From assembly GCA_016932895.1 (NCBI GenBank), contig JAFGCA010000291.1:1-5633 (forward strand): DNA of 5,633 nucleotides. Reading direction: 5' to 3'. A program made the translations under genes and the position numbers. The notes beneath the pieces were generated by a model. That model did not search any database and was not told the origin of the DNA. It saw only the letters and a program-made list of their open reading frames with translations. The stretch is from Sedimentisphaerales bacterium. Lineage in GTDB: Bacteria; Planctomycetota; Phycisphaerae; Sedimentisphaerales; SG8-4. This document shows positions 1 through 5,232 of the stretch, one piece after another (the first letter of the stretch is position 1; each line of letters begins with the position of its first letter).

Positions 1-75
1 CCGAATATTGTGTGACAACAATTACATCGGGAAGTCGGCTACTTTTTTATCAGTCGTTATGACCCCAAAAAATGG

Positions 76-648
76 CTAAAGTCCACGGTCCCGTACTTGT
101 TGATTACTCAATCCTGGATTGATTCGATTATAATTAAAAAAGAAAATTCCATCGCACCCCCAGTCTTTTACTACCCTATCAATAAGAGAAAGCGTCAAAC
201 CTTTGTAGCCATATGGATCAACAAAAAAGAGTGTCGGAGGAAATGTTTCAGCCTTGTTGAGTTTGTTTCTAAGCTCTTCGCCCACTTCCTCGTTAGTGAC
301 TTCAGGTTTGTGGTACAGAGTCTCAATACCTGGTATATCGTTTATAGCCTCTCTCAATAATCGTACATTTTCAGGATCCTTGTCATTCAACCACGTGACC
401 AATCGCCTTCGGATCTCTTCATTCGCAGTCGCCCGCCTAAGGATCCTTACGGGCGTAGAATCTGCTCCATTTTCATAACATCCTCTCCCCGCAAAGAGAT
501 CTGTATATCCAATCTGCTGTGTATATTGGGGATACTTCTCTTGAGCAGCGATAATCACCCTGGCCCACGCATCAAAGTATTTCTCCACTATGGTCGCCTT
601 CACAACCGACTGTTCAGTTGGCTCATCAAAAAAACTATTGCTCGCCAT
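76..648 (-). CDS. tcmP: Three-Cys-motif partner protein TcmP, C-terminally truncated (possible pseudogene)
   Basis: The 190-residue product carries the N-terminal half of the TcmP family: K-x-x-I-V-x-K-Y-F-x-A-W at about 17-28, YTDLFAGRG at 48-56 (glycine-rich, like methyltransferase motif I), FFVDPYGYKGL at 141-151 and FNYNRINPGLSN at 171-182. TcmP proteins usually run well beyond 250 residues; this one ends at TAG (76-78) just after the NYNRIN motif. Codons after the stop read P-F-F-G, reminiscent of the ALFG-like step that follows in relatives, then another stop comes about 17 codons on, so a nonsense mutation plus decay is plausible. The ATG at 646-648 is supported by a GGGAGGG Shine-Dalgarno sequence about 6 bases upstream. 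The gene is clearly more AT-rich than the operon to its right, suggesting transfer. The family is known mainly as the neighbour of a phage Gp37/Gp68-type protein; its activity is not established. That partner is not in the window. The family call is firm; functionality is doubtful. Confidence 0.85.
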   Translation of the reverse strand: MASNSFFDEPTEQSVVKATIVEKYFDAWARVIIAAQEKYPQYTQQIGYTDLFAGRGCYENGADSTPVRILRRATANEEIRRRLVTWLNDKDPENVRLLREAINDIPGIETLYHKPEVTNEEVGEELRNKLNKAETFPPTLFFVDPYGYKGLTLSLIDRVVKDWGCDGIFFFNYNRINPGLSNQQVRDRGL

Positions 649-683
649 CGCTGTCCCTCCCGCCCTCGTGACTGAATGTGCCC

Positions 684-701
684 TGTGAATCTCTGTTCAC
701 A
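684..701. promoter_or_regulatory. Dyad TGTGAA-N6-TTCACA upstream of tcmP (candidate operator)
   Basis: A perfect 6-base inverted repeat (684-689 and 696-701) with a 6-base spacer lies 36-53 bases upstream of the tcmP start. It looks like a site for a dimeric regulator and resembles CRP/FNR-type half-sites, although the TGTGA to TCACA spacing is 8 rather than 6. It could also form a small hairpin in the leader RNA. No convincing -35/-10 pair was found next to it, so this is only a candidate. Confidence 0.3.
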
Positions 702-859
702 CAAAAATAGAATTGACCCGATCTTGTGGCTGCTTTTTCCGACTGCACCTTCACTCCATGTTTTGCTTCATTCTACGCTTCAGCCCTACCGACTACAACC
801 CGTCTGCCCGACTTTCTATTATCAGTTTACGCCAGTCGCCGCCTGGCAGAAAATGGCGG

Positions 860-979
860 CCCATGAGGTGCATAGAAACGGTGCCTGTGTGGTACAAAGT
901 CTCTGTTCGACGAGTCACGATCGACACAATTCCAGTACCACCCTGCCTAACTAGGAATTCCCCTGAGAGCATAGAAACG
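860..979. repeat. Two copies of a ~20-base word 99 bases apart
   Basis: The word at 860-880 (CCCATGAGGTGCATAGAAACG) without its last base, and the word at 960-979 (CCCCTGAGAGCATAGAAACG), share GCATAGAAACG exactly and most of the preceding bases with a one-base gap. They lie in non-coding DNA between tcmP and the C-rich tract. They may be parts of a dispersed intergenic repeat of this genome, which one window cannot show. Confidence 0.4.
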
Positions 980-1097
980 CCGCTGGCTTTTTCCAAACGT
1001 GTCGGAAATGGACCGAAACGGCGCGAAAACGGGCCGAAAAGTGCGCAAAACTGCGCGAGATTTGCGCGAGTTGGTGCCGTTTTTCTGTCCTGGCTAA

Positions 1098-1123
1098 CCC
1101 CTAAGCCCTGACCCCTACACCCC
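1098..1123 (-). other. G-quadruplex-forming motif (minus strand)
   Basis: On the minus strand four G-tracts of 4, 4, 3 and 4 bases (complement of 1120-1123, 1112-1115, 1106-1108 and 1098-1101) are separated by loops of 4, 3 and 4 bases. This meets the usual G3+N1-7 rule for an intramolecular quadruplex. The tract resembles degenerate telomere-like TTAGGGG repeats. Whether it forms or acts in vivo cannot be told from sequence. Confidence 0.5.
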
Positions 1124-1199
1124 ACCTTGGCACCGATTCTCTGCTTCCCTGAACCTCGATCCCTGGCCCCCGCCCCCCGCCTTGACGCCGATTCTCTAC
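1111..1199 (+). repeat. Diverged tandem duplication, period 55 bases
   Basis: Bases 1111-1144 and 1166-1199 align without gaps at 26 of 34 positions. The best-preserved part is CCGATTCTCT, at 1133-1142 and 1188-1197. Most differences are transitions, as expected for an old duplication drifting without coding constraint. Confidence 0.5.
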
Positions 1200-1440
1200 G
1201 CCGCAAAAGAGAAACGCAGCCTGTCCGAGTTTCGGATGGAGCGCGTAGCATTCAGGACTTCCTCCAACTTCGTCGGAGGCACACTCCGTCCCCGTCGGCG
1301 CACCGGAAAAAATGCGCCTAACCCCTGTATTGCCAAAATGTTACACTCGCCCCACGCTCCATATTCTCCCCCGACCCCTAAGCCCTGGTCCTCTGTCGCC
1401 AGTGATCTGATGTATTATTGGTCTTCTTGCCGATGGGATA

Positions 1441-1643
1441 CACAGAACCCAGGCAAGGAGGCCAGCCGCACCCGTGTCGGCCGCGGCGGGCCAAGTGGCT
1501 CATTACGACTACGAACAGGTCCGCAAGGGCGTGGCGAACCTTTTCATGATCTTCGAACCGCCGGCTGGACAGCGTGAAGTGGAAGTGACGCAGCGGCGGA
1601 CGCGCGGATCAAGCTGAGGCGGCTTTGTCCATCCATTGCATAG
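1441..1643 (+). pseudogene. IS630-type transposase relic, internally deleted and frameshifted
   Basis: From 1474 one frame reads ...AAAGQVAHYDYEQVRKG, then VANLFMIFEPPAGQREVEVTQ. This matches the conserved IS630-family stretch PGQ-x-x-x-YDYEY-x-R-x-G-x-ANLF-x-x-x-EP-x-x-GxRxVxVT. That frame dies at TGA 1615-1617. From about 1596 another frame reads DARIKLRRLCPSIA and ends at TAG 1641-1643, like the usual DARIKLxRLYPSI C-terminus of these transposases. The two pieces, normally separated by well over 100 residues, are fused with a frame change, so the middle of the gene is gone. The N-terminal DNA-binding part and the catalytic DDE residues are absent. No terminal inverted repeats were identified. 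It cannot encode an active enzyme. Identification is from remembered family motifs. Confidence 0.7.
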
Positions 1644-1664
1644 CGACGGAGCAGCAGGTCCAAC

Positions 1665-1840
1665 CGCCCGATTCAACAGTCGCCCGATTCACCAGCCGCC
1701 CGATTCACCGGTCGCCCGATTCACCGGTCGCCCGATTCACCGGTCGCCCGATTCACCGGTCGCCCGATTCACCAGCCGCCCGATTCAACAGTCGCCCGAT
1801 TCACCAATCGCCCGATTCACCGGTCGCCCGATCCTTGCAA
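1665..1840. repeat. Tandem array of 16-base units, ten full copies plus a partial one
   Basis: Ten directly abutting 16-base units run from 1665 to 1824 with consensus CGCCCGATTCACCGGT, followed by a diverged eleventh unit (1825-1840). The first ten bases are invariant in units 1-10; only the last six vary. Units 3, 4, 5, 6 and 10 end ACCGGT, units 2 and 7 ACCAGC, units 1 and 8 AACAGT, unit 9 ACCAAT. There are no spacers. Because 16 is not a multiple of 3, every frame through it gives the same 16-residue peptide cycle, which explains the spurious open frames here. The array grows out of an FAH gene 3' end (see the relic at 1785-1878). Confidence 0.95.
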
Positions 1841-1878
1841 TTTCCACCGCGATCTCTTCCTGGCCGCTCAGGAAGCAC
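1785..1878 (-). pseudogene. 3'-end relic of a second fumarylacetoacetate hydrolase family gene
   Basis: Read on the minus strand from 1878, this segment gives CFLSGQEEIAVEIARIGRP, then VNRAIGESGDC and TGA at 1785-1787. The intact FAH protein in this window ends FLRDGDEIAVEIEGIGRLVN followed by RVVG. Fourteen of 21 residues agree from FL to VNR, in the family's conserved C-terminal G-D-x-(V/I)-x-V-E-I-x-G-I-G-x-L-x-N signature. At the DNA level 1814-1878 pairs with 4443-4506. Upstream coding sequence is missing; the homology breaks off just before the inverted-repeat element that begins near 1880. The last codons run into the 16-base tandem array. It is too short to be functional. Confidence 0.65.
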
Positions 1879-1886
1879 CTTAGAGG

Positions 1887-1976
1887 CTCTAACAGAACTT
1901 CATCCCCGTTGGCCTGGATTCCCGCTTTCGCGGGAATGACAACAACGTGGGTGCTGTGTTTGCAGTTTTGTTAGAG
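1887..1976. mobile_element. MITE-like inverted-repeat element, 90 bases
   Basis: Thirteen-base terminal inverted repeats (CTCTAACAGAACT at 1887-1899 and the complement of CTCTAACAAAACT at 1964-1976) match at 12 of 13 positions. Inside lies a perfect 8-base stem ATTCCCGC/GCGGGAAT (1918-1925 and 1930-1937) with a TTTC loop. This is the widespread ATTCCCGC-TTTC-GCGGGAATGAC intergenic repeat whose spurious translation gives the FPRKRESR peptide. The left end is itself a palindrome, TTAGAGGCTCTAA (1880-1892). No coding capacity and no clear target-site duplication were seen. Transcribed, it would fold into a long hairpin that might act as a terminator or RNA-stability element. Confidence 0.55.
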
Positions 1977-2139
1977 TGCCTCAGTCTCGTTGGCCACGTC
2001 CGCCGGACTCTCGCACACCTTCCGCTTTCTGCCCGTTCCCGTCTTCCCCGCACGCCCGCCGGGAGAAGTCCAAGCGACAAGACCGAGGTCAGCCAAGCCG
2101 AATCTTGAACCCCCAACACCTTTGTGCGACAGGAACAAA
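1977..2139. other. Unassigned spacer downstream of the glycosidase gene
   Basis: No gene, strong hairpin or U-tract terminator is visible in these 163 bases after the glycosidase stop. A 5-base AT-rich stem (TTTGT/ACAAA, 2121-2139) next to the stop is too weak to call. The nearest strong hairpin downstream in the direction of transcription is the inverted-repeat element at 1887-1976. Confidence 0.5.
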
Positions 2140-4377
2140 TCAACGATCTTCAGGCCAGACCACTTGAATCAGCAAGGCTTCGCTCGGGTCCCAGCTGGCC
2201 GCGACACGATCGCCGTCGGGAAGCGTCTGTCCTGTGCGAATGTTGCGGATATGCGTGACAGGCTCGCTCAAGAGCAGCTCGATCTCCATCGGCTCGCCCC
2301 ATACCTCGTCGATAGGGCCCGCCCCGCTGATGCTTGCCTTTCGCACGGGGTTTTTCACGACGCCGATCACGACCTCATCACCTCGACGCCAGAACACCAC
2401 TTCCGTCAGGGGAACGGCCTTGTGCTCGTACTCGCCGGTTGTTCCGACTACCCTCGCGCGCGGCCGCAATCCACTCTCCGCCAGCAGATCGCCCATCACT
2501 CGCCGCCATTGATCGCCGAGCCTGCCTCGTCGCCTGTCTGAGTCGTAGTAAGCCACGGGGGTCAGATTGAGATACACCGCCCGCCCCTCTCCAAGGGAGC
2601 GTTTCACCAGCACATCCGCCCCGTCAATTCGTTCCGCAGCGTCTGCCTTGGAGGGCTCCGCCGTCAGGCCTCGCTCGGCCACAACAAGATCATTCCACGT
2701 CAGCGCTGCCTCGTACCGCAATCGCTCGACAAAGGGTTCGCGATATCGCTCCGCGTCGATCTCCGCGATGGTCTCGCCGTCGAAATACCCCTTGCTCTCA
2801 TCCCGCGTGACGCCGAACACGTCGTCGAGCCTGGCGTTTGCCTGCCCCAGGCCGTTCTCATCCAGCACCCCCGTAAGATAATCCGCGATCACGGTACCGC
2901 CAGCCTTCGCAAACGCTTCGATCGCGCCGGCCTGCTCGGACGACAGCGTAATCAGACGAGGCAGAATCAGGACGCGATACTTGTCCCGCAGCAAGATGCC
3001 TTCCGCAACCTGTTCATCGGTCACAACCGTGTACTGATACCCGCAATCCTCCAGCAGCTTGAACCACGCCACGCGATTGATTCCCGCGGTCTGATTCGCA
3101 TTGTCCATGCTGCTCGATCGATTAGGCCACGTCCCGCCGTGGACAGACGCGTCCATCACCCAACCCGCCTGCACCGCTCCGTGAGAATACACCACGGCGA
3201 CAGGATCGGGGTCGAAACGCGTATCCGTATCCAGAATAAACCGCGAAACCTCTCCCTGAACCTCCCGCACTGTTGCCGCGTTCGCGGCGACATACGGCGC
3301 GAGCCCATGGCCGTTGTACTGAAACCACGGGCCGTTCTCATCCTCAGGCCAGGCGATCACGCCCCGATTGCCGTGCAGCAGATAATACCAGAGAAACCAG
3401 CGGTCTTGCCGCGCGTCCCCCGTGCTGAACCACGTCTGCATATAAGGGCGCCGCTCAGGCCAGGCCCACAACGATCTCAGTATCTCGCACGTGCCCCCGA
3501 TGTCATAGGCCTCGATCCACTGCATTGAAGTGCACAGCTTCGCGTAATTGTAACCGCCGTAAGGGGCCGGTTGCTGGCCTCCGACGATGCCCGCCGGCGT
3601 CGTCGGGTCCACCTCATTCGCGCAGCACACCAGTCCGGCCAGGCAATCGGCGAACTGGCTGTCCATGTAGCTGCGCCAATCCATCCACCGCGACAGATTC
3701 CATTCGCGAAACGGCCAGCGCCGATGATCGCGTCGCACTTCCTCGAATGACACCGGCTGTGCCTGGTCAAAGTCGCGCAGCCGGGTCTGCCAGACTGCGT
3801 TGAGCCTCTCGATATGCCCGTACTTCCGACGCAGCCACTCGCGATACCCCGCCACCGACGCCGCCGATCCGTCCACTTCGCAGGGGGACGTAAACACCCC
3901 GACGCTGGGCTCATCGTCCAACGCGTACGCCGCCGCCGGGCCAGTCTTCACATCCGCAATGTTCCTGCGGATATGCTCCCGCAGCATCTGCACCGTGCCG
4001 GCCTCGGCCAAACTGTTCGGACGCTCCACCACCTGGCGTTTTCGAAGGATCGTATCGCGCCCCGTCTGTTCTGTCAGATGCAAGAGCCCTTTGTCCGCCA
4101 CGTGATCGACATAATACACAAAGCCATTGTCCTCGCCATAGCGAGCGGCCGCTGCCTTCCCCGCTCCGCGATCGATGTGATATCCCCGAAACCCCGCCGC
4201 ATCATACAGCGTCCGGTCACGCTCGATGCTGGTCCTGTACTGCCAGACGAAAACCGTAAATGTATCCCATAACGGCTTTGGCGCCACATAGGCAGGCCTT
4301 GATGTGTCCGCCTCGCTCGCGCCCGCACACACCCCGCCCAACAGGAACATGATCCACAATCGGCGAAATACGGTCAC
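2140..4377 (-). CDS. Secreted GH42/A4-like beta-galactosidase-type glycoside hydrolase
   Basis: Predicted to hydrolyse a beta-linked glycan outside the cytoplasm; the substrate is unknown. In the 748-residue numbering from GTG 4386, a signal peptide spans about residues 1-23 (basic FRR, hydrophobic WIMFLLGG, AGA|SE cleavage). A TIM-barrel-like part at about 35-385 contains AYALDDEPS (153-161; E159 is the candidate acid/base), a YREWLRRKYGHIERLNAVW stretch (181-199) typical of GH42-like proteins, and E292/E301 as nucleophile candidates. At about 393-510 is a Rossmann-like GH42 middle (trimerization-type) domain with DPVAVVYS, YRVLILPRL and FAKAGGTVIADY. A beta-sandwich-like tail ends at 748. 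GTG 4375-4377 is preferred over GTG 4384-4386 because AAGGGTG sits about 6 bases before it, whereas the same motif abuts the earlier start. The gene follows the FAH gene after about 50 bases, so it is probably co-transcribed. Family is likely; exact activity is not known, and active-site assignments are inferences. Confidence 0.75.
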   Translation of the reverse strand: MTVFRRLWIMFLLGGVCAGASEADTSRPAYVAPKPLWDTFTVFVWQYRTSIERDRTLYDAAGFRGYHIDRGAGKAAAARYGEDNGFVYYVDHVADKGLLHLTEQTGRDTILRKRQVVERPNSLAEAGTVQMLREHIRRNIADVKTGPAAAYALDDEPSVGVFTSPCEVDGSAASVAGYREWLRRKYGHIERLNAVWQTRLRDFDQAQPVSFEEVRRDHRRWPFREWNLSRWMDWRSYMDSQFADCLAGLVCCANEVDPTTPAGIVGGQQPAPYGGYNYAKLCTSMQWIEAYDIGGTCEILRSLWAWPERRPYMQTWFSTGDARQDRWFLWYYLLHGNRGVIAWPEDENGPWFQYNGHGLAPYVAANAATVREVQGEVSRFILDTDTRFDPDPVAVVYSHGAVQAGWVMDASVHGGTWPNRSSSMDNANQTAGINRVAWFKLLEDCGYQYTVVTDEQVAEGILLRDKYRVLILPRLITLSSEQAGAIEAFAKAGGTVIADYLTGVLDENGLGQANARLDDVFGVTRDESKGYFDGETIAEIDAERYREPFVERLRYEAALTWNDLVVAERGLTAEPSKADAAERIDGADVLVKRSLGEGRAVYLNLTPVAYYDSDRRRGRLGDQWRRVMGDLLAESGLRPRARVVGTTGEYEHKAVPLTEVVFWRRGDEVVIGVVKNPVRKASISGAGPIDEVWGEPMEIELLLSEPVTHIRNIRTGQTLPDGDRVAASWDPSEALLIQVVWPEDR

Positions 4378-4392
4378 AATAGTCACCCTTAT
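4371..4392 (-). promoter_or_regulatory. Ribosome-binding site deciding the glycosidase start
   Basis: The minus strand reads AAGG-GTG-ACTATT-GTG here. The purine-rich AAGGGTG (4384-4390) is well spaced for GTG 4375-4377, but overlaps or touches GTG 4384-4386. The downstream GTG is therefore the better start, shortening the protein by three residues to 745 without touching the signal peptide core. Confidence 0.5.
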
Positions 4393-4428
4393 GGCAGACG
4401 CCGGATCCTTGGAGATGATTGTGCTTCT

Positions 4429-5232
4429 TCAGCCCACCACGCGATTCACCAGCCGCCCGATCCCTTCGATCTCCACCGCGATCTCGTCCCCATCCCGCAG
4501 GAACACGGCCGGCTGCCGCGCCATCCCGATCCCCGGCGGCGTCCCGGTGTAGATCGCCGTCCCCGCCCGCAGCGTCATCATCCTCGAGACATAGCTCACC
4601 AGCCGGCGCACGGAGAAGATCATATCCGCCGTCCGCGACTCCTGCATGATCTGCCCGTTGAGCACGCTCCGGATCGCGAGGTCCTGCGCCGCATCCGCCG
4701 TCAGGTCCGTCTCGATCCAGGGCCCCATCGGCCCGAATGTGTCGAAGCTTTTCGCCCGCGCCCATTGCTCATCCCGCTTCTGGCAATCCCGCGCCGTCAC
4801 GTCGTTCCCGCACGTGTACCCGAGCACGTATTGATCCGCCTCCTGCTCGGGCACGTCCCGCGCCTCGCGCGCCAGCACCACCACCAGCTCCGCCTCCCAA
4901 TCCACCGCCTCCGGCGCCGCCTTGGGCAGCCGAATCTCACCCCCATGCCCATTGAGACACGTTGTCGCCTTGAGGAAGATTTTCGGTTCCGCCGGCACCG
5001 CCTTGCCCATCTCTCGCGCATGCTCGCGATAATTCTGCCCGATCGCCACCACGTTCGGGCATTCCACAGGCCACAGATATCGCCCGATCGCATCCTTGCG
5101 CAGCACCTCTCCCGTCGGCGCCGCTTTGTCCACCAAAGTCGGCCCCCGCAACACCTCCACCTCGTCGGCGCCCGCAGTCAGCCGTCCGCACCGTTCACGC
5201 CCTCCCCTATCCAGAAATCGAACCAGCTTCAT
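4429..5232 (-). CDS. Fumarylacetoacetate hydrolase (FAH) family protein
   Basis: A complete 267-residue cytosolic enzyme of the FAH/acylpyruvase superfamily, which cleaves C-C bonds of diketo acids or hydrates and isomerises related keto acids with a divalent metal. Visible motifs in order: VAIGQNYREHAREM (62-75) with the His71-Glu74 pair expected for catalysis; DWEAELVVV (111-119) giving metal ligands E113 and E115; GYTCGNDVTARD (138-149) giving ligand D144; KSFDTFGPMGPW (161-172); TGTPPGIGMAR (229-239); and GDEIAVEIEGIGRLVN (248-263). All key residues are present and length is normal. ATG 5230-5232 overlaps the upstream stop in ATGA, with GGAAGG about 9 bases before it, so translation is probably coupled. 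Substrate is unresolved: a 2,4-diketo-3-deoxy sugar-acid hydrolase would suit the glycosidase neighbour, but ureidoglycolate lyase-like or hydroxymuconate-type roles are equally open. The 3' end of this gene is mirrored in the relic and array at 1665-1878. Confidence 0.92.
   Translation of the reverse strand: MKLVRFLDRGGRERCGRLTAGADEVEVLRGPTLVDKAAPTGEVLRKDAIGRYLWPVECPNVVAIGQNYREHAREMGKAVPAEPKIFLKATTCLNGHGGEIRLPKAAPEAVDWEAELVVVLAREARDVPEQEADQYVLGYTCGNDVTARDCQKRDEQWARAKSFDTFGPMGPWIETDLTADAAQDLAIRSVLNGQIMQESRTADMIFSVRRLVSYVSRMMTLRAGTAIYTGTPPGIGMARQPAVFLRDGDEIAVEIEGIGRLVNRVVG

Larger units (their letters stand above)
649..1440. other. Non-coding stretch without a recognisable gene
   Basis: Nearly 800 bases upstream of tcmP show no frame with a recognisable protein. 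A minus-strand frame of 152 codons (793-1251) is open, but it is low-complexity and arginine-rich at its start, runs through repeats and lacks a family signature. The stretch holds a regulatory-looking dyad (684-701), a 20-base repeat pair (860-979), GC-rich alternating sequence at about 1015-1080, and a C-rich duplicated tract (1094-1199). The word ACCCCTAAGCCCTG recurs exactly at 1097-1110 and 1374-1387, and CTAACCCCT at 1094-1102 and 1318-1326. Confidence 0.6.

Noticed and set aside
642..760. Short minus-strand frame (about 45 codons) reading SGQFYFCVNRDSQGTFSHEG and overlapping the tcmP start
   Set aside because: No ribosome-binding site, no recognised family, and it covers the candidate operator.
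793..1251. Open minus-strand frame of 152 codons
   Set aside because: It begins in low-complexity arginine-rich sequence, crosses the C-rich duplication and the repeat pair, and shows no domain or convincing ribosome-binding site.
1261..1279. Stem-loop CCTCC-N9-GGAGG
   Set aside because: Only five pairs with a nine-base loop and no U-tract, so not a supportable terminator.
1665..1840. CRISPR array
   Set aside because: Units are 16 bases, directly abutting and without spacers. No cas gene is present.
1625..1974. Plus-strand open frames of 104 and 112 codons
   Set aside because: Their peptides are only the three-phase reading of the 16-base tandem array, repeating every 16 residues.
2121..2139. 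TTTGT/ACAAA stem next to the glycosidase stop as a terminator
   Set aside because: Five mostly AT pairs and no following T-run on the transcribed strand.
1889..2143. Minus-strand frame ending SFPRKRESR-type peptide
   Set aside because: This peptide is the familiar spurious translation of the ATTCCCGC hairpin repeat.
3139..4272. Plus-strand frames opposite the glycosidase gene
   Set aside because: They are antisense shadows common in GC-rich genes and have no family features.
4371..4386. Lipoprotein signal in the glycosidase leader (LLGGVC)
   Set aside because: The residue before Cys is Val, which does not fit a lipobox; a standard AGA cleavage site follows.
4217..4765. Minus-strand frame of 182 codons spanning the FAH/glycosidase junction
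   Set aside because: Low-complexity Gly/Asp/Arg-rich shadow frame of two well-supported genes.
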